Origin: Verrucomicrobium sp. | GTDB taxonomy: Bacteria; Verrucomicrobiota; Verrucomicrobiia; Methylacidiphilales; GAS474 | Length of the DNA stretch: 64,000 nt | Reading direction: 5' to 3' | NCBI GenBank assembly: GCA_028283855.1 | Contig: JAPWJX010000003.1 | Coordinates: 1,302,001 to 1,366,000 of the forward strand | Part shown: positions 51,781-60,365 of the stretch, piece by piece | Layout: every line of letters begins with the position of its first letter | Position numbering within the stretch: the stretch's first letter is position 1 | The notes under the pieces: generated by a model | Told to the model about the DNA's origin: nothing | What the model saw: the letters and a program-made list of their open reading frames with translations, nothing else | Databases searched by the model: none | Translations under genes and position numbers: made by a program

Positions 51781-52506
51781 CTATTGGCTCATGGATTGGA
51801 TGGCCGCGCGCGTTTGCTGCTTCAGGGCTTCCAATTGGGCGATTTTTTGTTCCGACGTCAGATTGGGATCATTTTGAATGGCCTTCATTTGGGCCAATTG
51901 TTGCTGCACGAAAGTCTTCGTTTGAGATTGTTGAGAGGAGGCCGCCTGGGCGATTTTATTGACGTCGGGCGGATCGGAGGCGCTAATCAGCTTTTGGAAA
52001 GCTTCTTTTTGAGTGGCGTTGAAGCTGCCCTGTACTTTGGTGAGTCCCTCGGTGTAAAGGGAGTCGAGTTCGCTTTGAGATGCGGCGGGAGTATCCCCGT
52101 AGGAGGTGGCTTTAGCTTGAGCCTGTTTCAGGGTGCTGGAGAGGGAGTAGATGACCTGGTTTTTCTGATACATGCTGAGGTCCAGCTTTTCGACCAAGGT
52201 TTGCGTGCCGTTATTGACAGAGGAGGTGATCTCGTTAGAGGTCAGTGGCGATCCGGCCTTGGGGACGACGACGCCAGGGATTTTGGCGATCCCAACAGGA
52301 CCTTGCAGGGTAGGGAGGGTGGGAGAAGCCGCGGCGGCGGCCGCTGTGGCAGCTAGGCTGGAAAGAGAGGAGGAACTGCTAGAAGAAGAAGAGGAGGAGG
52401 AACTCGGGGTGTCATCGACGAAGCCTCCATTTTGGGCCCAGGCCATGCCCAGGACTGTCATCCACACGCCAAAGACCGCCGGGAGCGACTTGAAGGAGGA
52501 CTTCAT
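51781..52506 (-). CDS. Exported poly-serine LTXXQ-like protein 2
   Basis: A 241-residue exported protein. After a signal peptide (MKSSFKSLPAVFGVWMTVLGMAWAQ) comes a run of 13 serines and a Ser/Ala linker (about 35-65). A helical domain with LTSEQ near the C-terminus and an FNATQKEAFQKL segment echoes LTXXQ proteins. Codon use is less G+C-rich than neighbours. Probably a tethered or extended periplasmic helix protein; function unknown. Confidence 0.75.
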   Translation of the reverse strand: MKSSFKSLPAVFGVWMTVLGMAWAQNGGFVDDTPSSSSSSSSSSSSSLSSLAATAAAAAASPTLPTLQGPVGIAKIPGVVVPKAGSPLTSNEITSSVNNGTQTLVEKLDLSMYQKNQVIYSLSSTLKQAQAKATSYGDTPAASQSELDSLYTEGLTKVQGSFNATQKEAFQKLISASDPPDVNKIAQAASSQQSQTKTFVQQQLAQMKAIQNDPNLTSEQKIAQLEALKQQTRAAIQSMSQ

Positions 52507-52539
52507 ATCTCCCTATGCAAGCCAGTTGTGTGCCGGAAA

Positions 52540-52932
52540 TCAATCCGCAGGCGGACTTTCCGGGGCGGCTTTGGAAAGGTGTCCTGAGGCGTTGTTCAGG
52601 GAGGTGGCCAGGCGGTCCAGGGTCTCCTTCTGTTGGGCGGTCAAGATGGCGTCGGCCTGCTGGCGGCCGCTTTGGTAAAGCTCTTGCCATTGGGCCCGCT
52701 TTTGCTCGGAGGTCAGGGCCGCGTTATGGCGGATTTCCTCCGCCTTTTTGAACTTGTCCCGCAGGATCGGGCGGAGCTGGTCCTGTTGGGCGGGGGTCAG
52801 GGCCAGGCTTTGGGAAAGCATCATCAGGGTCATTTCCGCCGCGTTTTGCTTCGAGTCCGGGGTGGGCGCAGGAGCTTCCTGGGCAGAGGCCGCCAGGGGG
52901 GCAAAAAGGAGGAGCAGGGCAAGGAGGGGCAT
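52540..52932 (-). CDS. LTXXQ (Spy/CpxP-like) periplasmic protein 3
   Basis: A 130-residue exported protein from the ATG giving MPLLALLLLFAPLAASAQE, with cleavage near residue 18. Three repeats of the motif are visible: LTPAQQDQL, LTSEQKRAQW and LTAQQKETL. It is closest to classic Spy/CpxP in composition. It is separated from the divergent M20 peptidase gene by 81 bases. Confidence 0.82.
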   Translation of the reverse strand: MPLLALLLLFAPLAASAQEAPAPTPDSKQNAAEMTLMMLSQSLALTPAQQDQLRPILRDKFKKAEEIRHNAALTSEQKRAQWQELYQSGRQQADAILTAQQKETLDRLATSLNNASGHLSKAAPESPPAD

Positions 52933-53013
52933 AAGGGGGGGGAGCCAATTGAACCGGCCTGGGGACTGAAAGTCAATTGGCGGCCCCGGCGCTTTAAGGT
53001 AGCGTGCGCCATC

Positions 53014-54360
53014 ATGCAGGAATCCGCCCTGAACGATTTTCTCAAGTTCCTTTCCTTTGCCAGCATTTCGGCCGACTCGGCCTACCGGACCCCAACGCGG
53101 GAGTGTGCCGCCTGGCTGGTGGAGCGCCTGCGCGGCATGGGACTGGCGACGGAGCTGCACGAGACGGCGGGCCTCCCCGTCGTGGTGGCCCGGAGCAAGC
53201 CCCAGCCCGGCAAACCCACCGTCCTTATCTACGGCCACTATGACGTCCAGCCAGTCGATCCCCTGGCGCTGTGGACCCACCCCCCCTTCGAGCCCCACGT
53301 GGAAAACGGCGTCGTCACCGCGCGCGGCGCGGCGGACAACAAGGGGCAGATCCTGGCCCACATCCTGGGGGTGGAGGAAGCCCTGCGCCGGGACGGAGAG
53401 CTGCCGGTCAACGTCTGCTTCGTCATCGAGGGGGAGGAGGAGATCGGCAGCCCCAGCCTGGCTCCCTTCCTGGAAAAGGAGAAAGAGCGGCTGGCGGCCG
53501 ACGTCGTCGTCATCTCCGACAGCCCGATGATCGCCCCCGGCGTCCCCACCTTCACCTACGGCCTGCGCGGCGTCGCCGCCATGGAATTGCACGCCACCGG
53601 CCCGGCCCAGGACCTCCATTCGGGCATGTACGGCGGGGCCGTGGCCAATCCGGTGACCGTTCTGGCCCGGCTCATCGCCAGCCTCCACCGGCCGGACGGC
53701 AGCGTGGCGATCGAGGGCTTTTACGACGGCGTGGCCCCGCTGGCCGATTGGGAGCGGGAGGCCTGGCAAAAGCTGCCCCTGACGGAAGCCCGCCTCAAGG
53801 AGATGACCGGCGTGCCCGCCTTGGACGGGGAGGCGGCCTACCGCCCCTTGGAGCGCATCTGGGGCCGCCCCACCGCGGAGGTCAACGGCCTTTACGGCGG
53901 CTACCAGGGGGAAGGGTCCAAGACCGTCCTGCCGAAGGAGGCCCGGGCCAAGCTGACCTTCCGCCTGGTCCCCGGCCAAAAGGGTGAGGATGTCCTGGCC
54001 AAGGCGGCCAAGCACTTCCGGGCCCACTGCCCGCCCTCCATCCGGCTGGAAGTGGAGATCGGCCATGCGGGCGACCCCTACATCGTGGAGCCCCACACCG
54101 GCCACGGAAAGCGGGCCCAGGAAGCCCTTCAAGAAACCTTCCCCGGCGTCCCCCTGGCGCTCACGCGGGAAGGGGGGAGCATCCCTATCGTCGCCGATTT
54201 CAAGCGGATCCTGGGGGCCGACACCCTCCTCCTGGGCCTGTGCCTGCCCGATTGCAACGCCCACGCCCCCAACGAAACCTTCCCCCTGGCCAACCTGGAG
54301 GCGGGTATCCGGCTCAATCAGGCCCTTTTGCATAAATTAGGGTTGCCAGGCACGGCATGA
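53014..54360 (+). CDS. M20 family metallopeptidase (dipeptidase)
   Basis: A 448-residue di-zinc peptidase. Metal ligands lie in YGHYDVQP (His/Asp), ARGAADNKG (Asp), EGEEEIGS (catalytic Glu and ligand) and a later His in NAHAPNE. The dimerisation/lid domain occupies roughly 180-340. Likely hydrolyses dipeptides or N-acyl amino acids. No signal peptide, so cytoplasmic. The frame continues upstream, but the ATG at 53014 matches family starts. Confidence 0.93.
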   Translation: MQESALNDFLKFLSFASISADSAYRTPTRECAAWLVERLRGMGLATELHETAGLPVVVARSKPQPGKPTVLIYGHYDVQPVDPLALWTHPPFEPHVENGVVTARGAADNKGQILAHILGVEEALRRDGELPVNVCFVIEGEEEIGSPSLAPFLEKEKERLAADVVVISDSPMIAPGVPTFTYGLRGVAAMELHATGPAQDLHSGMYGGAVANPVTVLARLIASLHRPDGSVAIEGFYDGVAPLADWEREAWQKLPLTEARLKEMTGVPALDGEAAYRPLERIWGRPTAEVNGLYGGYQGEGSKTVLPKEARAKLTFRLVPGQKGEDVLAKAAKHFRAHCPPSIRLEVEIGHAGDPYIVEPHTGHGKRAQEALQETFPGVPLALTREGGSIPIVADFKRILGADTLLLGLCLPDCNAHAPNETFPLANLEAGIRLNQALLHKLGLPGTA

Positions 54361-54415
54361 TCTGTAAGCTCTCCCCTCCTTTCAGACCGAAGAAACAAAC
54401 TATTTAAAGGTAATT

Positions 54416-55102
54416 ATGGCTAAGACGATCTCTCTCAAGGCGCAGATCCGCACCGGCACCGGCCGCAGCGCCGCCAAGGCCCTCCGGGCCAAGGGCGAAA
54501 TCCCCGGCGTCATCTACGGCAAGCGCGGCACCTGGCCCGTCCAGATCAACAGCCAGGAGCTGAGCGAAGCGCTCCACCACGTCTCCAGCGAGAACGTGCT
54601 GGTCGACCTCCAGCTGAGCGGCGGCGAAAAGGCCGAGACGAAGTTCGTCTTCCTCCAGGAGGTCGAGCACCACTACCTCCAGGACAACATCGTCCACGTC
54701 GACCTGCACGAGATCGCGGCCGACGAAGAGATCCACGTTGAAGTCCCCGTTGTCGAAGTCGGCGAGCCCGTCGGCGTCCGCGTCGGCGGCGGCCTCATGG
54801 AGACCATCCTGCGCCGCCTCCGCGTCTCCTGCCTGCCGAAGTATCTCCCCGAGCAGATCACCGTCGACGTCAGCGCCCTGGAAATCGGCCAGGCCATCCA
54901 CGTCGGCCAGATCGCCCTGCCGGAAGGCGTCACCGTCCTCAACCCGAAGGACCAGTCCGTCGTCGCCGTCCACGCTCCTCTGACCGAGGACGAGGCCAAG
55001 GCCGCCGAGAGCACCGCCCCCGCGGCCGCCGCCACGGAGCCCGAGGTCCTCAAGGAAAAGAAGGAAGCCGCCCCCGCCGCCGAGGGCGACAAGAAGAAGT
55101 AA
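54416..55102 (+). CDS. rplY: 50S ribosomal protein L25 (CTC/TL5 type)
   Basis: Binds 5S rRNA in the large subunit; 228 residues. The N-terminal L25 domain (about 6-95: TGTGRSAAKALRAKGEIPGVIYG) is followed by the beta-rich CTC extension and a disordered Ala/Lys/Glu-rich tail. It opens the translation-related cluster with pth, rpsF, ssb and rplI. Confidence 0.95.
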   Translation: MAKTISLKAQIRTGTGRSAAKALRAKGEIPGVIYGKRGTWPVQINSQELSEALHHVSSENVLVDLQLSGGEKAETKFVFLQEVEHHYLQDNIVHVDLHEIAADEEIHVEVPVVEVGEPVGVRVGGGLMETILRRLRVSCLPKYLPEQITVDVSALEIGQAIHVGQIALPEGVTVLNPKDQSVVAVHAPLTEDEAKAAESTAPAAAATEPEVLKEKKEAAPAAEGDKKK

Positions 55103-55141
55103 CCGCCCCCGCGCGGTCCTTCCCGTCCCGGCCCGCCCCCG

Positions 55142-55708
55142 ATGCCGTCTTACCGGCTTATCGTCGGGCTGGGCAATCCCGGCTCCAAATACGAGGGGAC
55201 GCGGCACAACCTCGGTTTTGCCGCCCTGGACGCCGTCCTTTCCCCCGCCGCGTTCTCCCCGGAGAGCCGCGGCCCGGTCGAGGTCGCCCGCGAGGGCGAC
55301 GTCCGCTTCCTAAAGCCCCAGACCTACATGAACCTGAGCGGTCCCGCCGTGGCCGCCTGGCTCTCCTGGCTTAAGCTCACCCCGGCCGACCTCCTGGTGT
55401 TGGTCGACGACTTCGCGCTTCCCTTCGGCGAAATCCGCTTCCGCACCGGCGGCAGCCACGGCGGCCACAACGGCCTGCGCTCCATTGAGGAAACCCTGGG
55501 CACCCGGGACTACGCCCGCCTCCGCCTGGGCATGGGCCCCGTGCCGGAACGGTGGGCCGTGGAAGACTTCGTCCTGGCCCGTTTCACCCCGGAAGAGAAG
55601 GCGCAGCTCCCTCTTTTCCTCGATCGCGCAAAGGACGCGTTTCGCTGTTGCCAGGACCGGGGAATTTCGCTAGCAATGACCCTCTTTAACAAAAAACAGG
55701 AACTATGA
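55142..55708 (+). CDS. pth: Peptidyl-tRNA hydrolase
   Basis: Releases peptides from dropped-off peptidyl-tRNA; 188 residues. The family segments GLGNPGSKYEGTRHNLGF with the catalytic His, KPQTYMNLSG, VDDFALPFGEIRFR and GGHNGLRSI are present. It follows rplY closely and overlaps rpsF by four bases (ATGA). Confidence 0.96.
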   Translation: MPSYRLIVGLGNPGSKYEGTRHNLGFAALDAVLSPAAFSPESRGPVEVAREGDVRFLKPQTYMNLSGPAVAAWLSWLKLTPADLLVLVDDFALPFGEIRFRTGGSHGGHNGLRSIEETLGTRDYARLRLGMGPVPERWAVEDFVLARFTPEEKAQLPLFLDRAKDAFRCCQDRGISLAMTLFNKKQEL

Positions 55709-56022
55709 ATCGCTACGACGGACTCTACATTTTGGAAGCGCAGGAAAAGGCCGGGAAAGAAGATCCCATCAAGGCCTCTCTCGACGCCATCGAGAAGGAA
55801 ATCAACGCCCTTGGCGGCAGCGTGCAGGGCACCCAGAAGATGGACCGCCGCCGTTTCGAGCGCATCGCCGACGACGTCGACTCCGGCTTCTACGTGAACG
55901 TCCGCTTCTCCATGGAACCCTCCCAGATCGTCGCTCTGCGCAAGAAGCTCTCCCTCGGAAAGGCCGGCGTTTTCCGCCAGTTCTACCTGAAGGCGAACGA
56001 GAACGAAGCCGTCGCGGCCTAG
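55705..56022 (+). CDS. rpsF: 30S ribosomal protein S6
   Basis: A 105-residue small-subunit protein. It has MNRYDGLYILEAQE and a two-strand, two-helix pattern, with the DRRRFERIADDVDSGFYVNVRF segment typical of S6. It is followed by ssb, as in many bacteria. The usual rpsR (S18) is not found between ssb and rplI. Confidence 0.92.
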   Translation: MNRYDGLYILEAQEKAGKEDPIKASLDAIEKEINALGGSVQGTQKMDRRRFERIADDVDSGFYVNVRFSMEPSQIVALRKKLSLGKAGVFRQFYLKANENEAVAA

Positions 56023-56055
56023 TCTCCTTCCCGTCTTCTTAAAACTCCCACCGCC

Positions 56056-56535
56056 ATGGCCGACCTGAACAAAGTGATGCTCATCGGGAACCTCACCCGG
56101 GATCCCGAGGTGCGCTACACCCCGAAGGGCACCGCCGTCGGCGACCTGGCCATGGCCTTGAACAACTCCTTCAAGAGCCAGGACGGCCAGGTGCGTGAGG
56201 AAGTCTGCTACGTCGACCTCGTCGTATGGGGCCGCCAGGCGGAAACCGCCAAGCAGTACCTCAGCAAGGGCTCGCCCATCTTCGTCGAGGGCCGCCTCCA
56301 GCTCGACCAGTGGGAGACCAAGGAAGGCGAGAAACGCAACCGCCTCCGCGTCGTCGCGGAGCGCATCCAGTTCCTGGGCCGTCCCCGCGAAGGCGGCGGC
56401 GGCGGCGGTGGTGGAGCCCCCCGCGGCGAAGGCCGCAGCGGCGGCGACAGCTACAACCAGGCCCCCCCGCGCTCCCAGGCTCCCGCCTACGAGGCGCACG
56501 AGCCCGGCCCGTCCGACGACGACGTCCCTTTCTAA
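56056..56535 (+). CDS. ssb: Single-stranded DNA-binding protein
   Basis: A 159-residue SSB. The OB-fold starts MADLNKVMLIGNLTRDPEVRYTPKG. A Gly/Pro-rich linker from residue ~115 leads to the acidic tip DDDVPF that recruits partner proteins. It lies in the rpsF-ssb-rplI order. Confidence 0.96.
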   Translation: MADLNKVMLIGNLTRDPEVRYTPKGTAVGDLAMALNNSFKSQDGQVREEVCYVDLVVWGRQAETAKQYLSKGSPIFVEGRLQLDQWETKEGEKRNRLRVVAERIQFLGRPREGGGGGGGGAPRGEGRSGGDSYNQAPPRSQAPAYEAHEPGPSDDDVPF

Positions 56536-56590
56536 ACCGCAAGCCGGGCCCTTTCATCCATCTAAACCAACCACGAATCAAGGAACTGCC

Positions 56591-57136
56591 ATGCAAGTCG
56601 AAGTGCTACTGAAGAACAAGATCGAGGGCCTGGGCGTCGAGGCCGACGTCGTCTCCGTCCGCCCCGGTTACGCCCGTAATTTCCTGGTCCCCCAGGGCCA
56701 CGCCGTCCTGGCCACCTCCGCCACCAAGCGCCAGATCGAGCAGCTCAAGCAAAAGCGCGCCCAGCGCGAGGCCGAAGAGCTCAACGCCGCCCAGGAACTG
56801 GCCGGCAAGATCAACAAGCTGAACCTCACCTTCACCCTCGCCGCCGGCCAGGGCCAGGACAAGGTCTTCGGCTCCATCACCAATCACGACGTCATCGAGC
56901 GCCTGAAGGCGGAGGGTTACACCGTCGACCGCAAGCAGGTGAAGCTGGAGAAGCCGATCAAGGAGACCGGCTCCCACGAGATCATCATCGCCGTCCACCC
57001 GGAAATTTCCGCCAAGCTGAAGATCCAGGTCGCCACGCCCGCTCCCGAAGGGGAAGAGGCCGAAGGCGCCGAGGACGCCAAGGGCGCGCGCAAGACCGCC
57101 CGCAAGAGCACCAAGAAGCCCACCGCCTCGGCTTAA
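56591..57136 (+). CDS. rplI: 50S ribosomal protein L9
   Basis: A 181-residue L9. It has MQVEVLLKNKIEGLG, VSVRPGYARNFLVPQGHA (N-domain), a long connecting helix (QIEQLKQKRAQREAEEL) and a C-domain with FGSITNHDVIERL. The Lys/Ala-rich tail of ~30 residues is longer than usual. It follows ssb directly with no rpsR between them. Confidence 0.95.
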   Translation: MQVEVLLKNKIEGLGVEADVVSVRPGYARNFLVPQGHAVLATSATKRQIEQLKQKRAQREAEELNAAQELAGKINKLNLTFTLAAGQGQDKVFGSITNHDVIERLKAEGYTVDRKQVKLEKPIKETGSHEIIIAVHPEISAKLKIQVATPAPEGEEAEGAEDAKGARKTARKSTKKPTASA

Positions 57137-57228
57137 GCCGGGCGGTTGGGTTTTACCCCCTTGACGAAGCGCGGGTTCCTCCGCAGCATCGCCGCCTGCC
57201 TGTGCTTTACAGGTGTTAAGGGATTAAC

Positions 57229-59715
57229 GTGTACGTGAAGAGCACCAAGCAGCGGCTTTTACGCGGGAAGAGGGTAAAGGCCCTCTTCTCCGCGCTGCTT
57301 TTTGCCAGCTTTTCCTTCCAGGCCTTCCTCCTGCCCGCCGGCGCGCAGCCGCTGCCGGCCGGCGAGCAGAAGCTGAACGTCCCCCAGGTCCCCGACGCCG
57401 AAAAGCGGACCGTCCAGGCTCCCGACGCGGTCAAGGACACCAACTACGGCCCCGTCGTCAAAGACATTGAGGTCGTCTACGTCGGCCCCCAGTCGGTCAA
57501 CAAGAGCGTCATCCTCTCCAACATGCGGACGGCGGTCGGCCAACCCTACTCCCCCGCCACGGTGGAAGAGGACGTCCGCAACCTTTACGCCACCGGCCTC
57601 TTCACCAATCTCCGCATCTCCGACCAGCCGCTGGCCACCGGCATCAAGGTCACCGTCGTCGTCCAGCCGAAGCCGCTGGTGAAGGAAATCATCATCAACG
57701 GCGCCAAGCAGATCAAAGAGAAGCGCCTCCGCAAGGAAATCCACTCCAAGGCCGGCGAGCCCCTCAGCGAGGAGCAGATCGCCGAGGACTGCCAGAAGAT
57801 GCGGGACTACTACCAGAACAAGGGCTTCAACAACGTCCAGATCACCTACAAGATCGACGTCAACGAGCAGTTCGGCCGCGCCGTCGTCATCTTCACCGTA
57901 AACGAGGGGGCCAAGGCCTTCATCCGCCAGATCGTTTTCGCCGGGAACAAGGCCTTCACGGAAAAGGAACTGCGGAAGACCTTCAAGAAGACCCGCGTGA
58001 AGGACCTCATCTCCTTCATCGACAAGTCCGGCCTCTTCAAGGAAGACGACTTCCAGGACGACCTGCAGCACCTCAAGGAATTCTACCAGAACCACGGCTA
58101 CATCGACGTGGAGGTGAAGAAGACCGCCATCACCTACCCGAAGCCGGAGGAGATGAAGCTGACCATCACCGTCTTCGAGGGGATCCAATACCACGTCGGC
58201 TCCATCAAGGTCGACGGCAACACCCTTTACGACGTCGCCGCCATCCGCAAGGCCCTCAAGATGGGGGAGGGGGCCGTCTTCTCGCCCAAGGGCCTGCAGG
58301 ACGACGTGAAGGCGATCCGCGACCTCTACGGCAAGAACGGCTACATCGACGCCGAGGTCCGCCCCGACCGCATCTCCAACGTGGAGAGCGCCAAGATCGA
58401 CCTCGACTACCACATCGTCGAGGGGGCCCAGTCTTTCGTCGACCGCATCATCATCCAGGGCAACAACCGGACGAAGGACAAGGTCCTGCGCCGCGAATTG
58501 CCGCTGGCCCCGGGCGACGTCTACGACAGCGTCCGCGTCGACGCGGCCAAGAAGCGCCTGGAGAACCTCGGCTACTTTGAGAAGGTCGACATCAGCCCGC
58601 AGGACACCTCCGTGCCGAACCGCCGCAACATGGTCGTCACCGTCGAGGAAAAGCGCACCGGCAACATCACCTTCGGCGTCGGCTTCAGTTCCGTGGACAG
58701 CCTCCTCGGCTTCGTCGAGCTGTCCCAGGGCAACTTCGACATCGGCAACTGGCCCTACTTCACCGGCGGCGGCCAGAAGTTCCGCACCCGCGTCCAGTAC
58801 GGCCTCGTCCGCAAGGACTTCACCCTCTCCTTCACCGAGCCGTGGTTCATGGACAAGCCGCTCTCCGTCGGCTTCGACCTCTTCGCCCACCAGTTCAACA
58901 ACGATTACCAGAACGCCCTCTACTCCCAGTTGGAAATCGGCGCCGACGCGCGCGTCTCCAAGCAGCTGACCCCCTTCTGGACCGCCACGGTCATGTACAA
59001 GCTGCAGGAAATCTCCCTTTACGACTTCGACTCCTCCACCGCCGCCTCCATCCCCGGCCTTTACGCCCAGCGCGGCAGCCGCTCGGAAAGCTCCGTCACC
59101 GCCTCCCTTTCCTACGACACCCGGGACAACATCTTCCTGACCCGCCGCGGCGAGCAGGTCAACTTCATCGTCCAGGGCGCGGGCGGCCCTCTGCTGGGGC
59201 AGACGGACATCTACAAGCTGGAAGCCAACGCGCAGAAATTCTTCCCCCTGCCGTGGGACCTCATCTTCTCCATGAAGGGCGCTACCGGCGTGGTCAACTC
59301 CTACGGCGACATGCAGAGCTACCCCGGCGACTCGAACAAGGTGCCCCTCTTCGACCGCTTCTTCCTGGGCGGCTCCCGTTCCGTGCGCGGCTTCCAGAAC
59401 CGCGGCGTGGGCCCCGTCTACCCGGGCACCGACCAGCCCACCGGCGGCGACACCTACGGCTACATCAACTTCGAGCTCACCTGGCCCATCATCGACCGCG
59501 TGCGCGGCGCCGTCTTCTACGACGCGGGCTTCGTCGACCAGTCCTTTGCCGCCTACGGCGACATCCTGCCGGATTACAACGCCGCCGTCGGCGTCGGCCT
59601 GCGCCTGAACCTGCCCATCGGCCCGCTGCGCTTCGACTACGGCGTCCCCGTCAAATACGACTCCTGGAACAAGTCGAGCGGCCGCTTCAGCTTCGACGTC
59701 GGCTATCAATTCTAA
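57229..59715 (+). CDS. bamA: Outer membrane protein assembly factor BamA
   Basis: Core of the BAM complex; 828 residues. The GTG start gives a basic N-terminus and a long signal peptide to about residue 40. Five POTRA domains (about 75-425) precede the Omp85 16-strand barrel with the VRGF lid-lock motif (SVRGFQNRGVGP) and a C-terminal aromatic residue. Followed by skp and lpxD, the common bacterial order. Confidence 0.96.
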   Translation: MYVKSTKQRLLRGKRVKALFSALLFASFSFQAFLLPAGAQPLPAGEQKLNVPQVPDAEKRTVQAPDAVKDTNYGPVVKDIEVVYVGPQSVNKSVILSNMRTAVGQPYSPATVEEDVRNLYATGLFTNLRISDQPLATGIKVTVVVQPKPLVKEIIINGAKQIKEKRLRKEIHSKAGEPLSEEQIAEDCQKMRDYYQNKGFNNVQITYKIDVNEQFGRAVVIFTVNEGAKAFIRQIVFAGNKAFTEKELRKTFKKTRVKDLISFIDKSGLFKEDDFQDDLQHLKEFYQNHGYIDVEVKKTAITYPKPEEMKLTITVFEGIQYHVGSIKVDGNTLYDVAAIRKALKMGEGAVFSPKGLQDDVKAIRDLYGKNGYIDAEVRPDRISNVESAKIDLDYHIVEGAQSFVDRIIIQGNNRTKDKVLRRELPLAPGDVYDSVRVDAAKKRLENLGYFEKVDISPQDTSVPNRRNMVVTVEEKRTGNITFGVGFSSVDSLLGFVELSQGNFDIGNWPYFTGGGQKFRTRVQYGLVRKDFTLSFTEPWFMDKPLSVGFDLFAHQFNNDYQNALYSQLEIGADARVSKQLTPFWTATVMYKLQEISLYDFDSSTAASIPGLYAQRGSRSESSVTASLSYDTRDNIFLTRRGEQVNFIVQGAGGPLLGQTDIYKLEANAQKFFPLPWDLIFSMKGATGVVNSYGDMQSYPGDSNKVPLFDRFFLGGSRSVRGFQNRGVGPVYPGTDQPTGGDTYGYINFELTWPIIDRVRGAVFYDAGFVDQSFAAYGDILPDYNAAVGVGLRLNLPIGPLRFDYGVPVKYDSWNKSSGRFSFDVGYQF

Positions 59716-59726
59716 CCCAACCCATC

Positions 59727-60347
59727 ATGAAACGGATCCTCCTCATCGCCGCCATCTCCCTCCTGGCCGTTCCCGCCCTGCGCGCGGAACTGAAGATCGC
59801 CACCGTCGACCTGCAGGCCGTCTTCAACGGCTATTACAAGACGAAGGACGCCGACTCCCTTCTCAACGAGCGCGTCACCGGCTTCCGCAAGGAGCGGGAC
59901 GAGATGGTGGCCGACTACCAGAAGATGGTCGACGACGCCAAGAAGCTCCAGGAAGCGTCCGAGGACAAGACCCTTTCCGAGTCGGCCCGCGCCGCCAAGC
60001 AAAAGGCCTTCGACCAGAAGCGCCAGGAAATCGTCAACAAGCAGGGCCAGATGCGCGAGTTCGACGGCGTCCGCTCCCGCGAGTTTGAGGACCAGAGCCG
60101 CCGCATCCGCGCCGGTTTGGTGGACGAGATCACCAAGTTCGTCACCGAGACCAGCACGAAGGAGAAGTTCAACCTGGTCATCGACAAGTCCGCCCCCAGC
60201 ATGAACGGCACCCCCGTCGTCCTCTACTCCCAGGACGTGAAGGACATCACCGACGAGGTGATCAAGGGCCTTAACGCCACCAAGCCCGCCAACTACACGG
60301 CCCCTGCCGCCGCCGGCAGCAGCAACGCCCCCGCGGCCAAGCCCTAG
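59727..60347 (+). CDS. skp: OmpH/Skp family periplasmic chaperone
   Basis: A 206-residue exported chaperone: signal peptide MKRILLIAAISLLAVPALRA, the short conserved LKIATVDLQAVFNGYYKT strand, then a long coiled-coil arm (about 50-160) and a Pro/Ala tail. It should shuttle nascent outer-membrane proteins to BamA. It starts 11 bases after bamA. Confidence 0.9.
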   Translation: MKRILLIAAISLLAVPALRAELKIATVDLQAVFNGYYKTKDADSLLNERVTGFRKERDEMVADYQKMVDDAKKLQEASEDKTLSESARAAKQKAFDQKRQEIVNKQGQMREFDGVRSREFEDQSRRIRAGLVDEITKFVTETSTKEKFNLVIDKSAPSMNGTPVVLYSQDVKDITDEVIKGLNATKPANYTAPAAAGSSNAPAAKP

Positions 60348-60365
60348 TCCCCGTCCGCCCGCGCC

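Noticed and set aside
57259-59709. Long open frame antisense to bamA (and similar long frames antisense to many genes)
   Set aside because: It is a G+C-driven shadow: the composition is Val/Gly/Asp-rich low complexity, with no homology, and the sense frame is an intact BamA.
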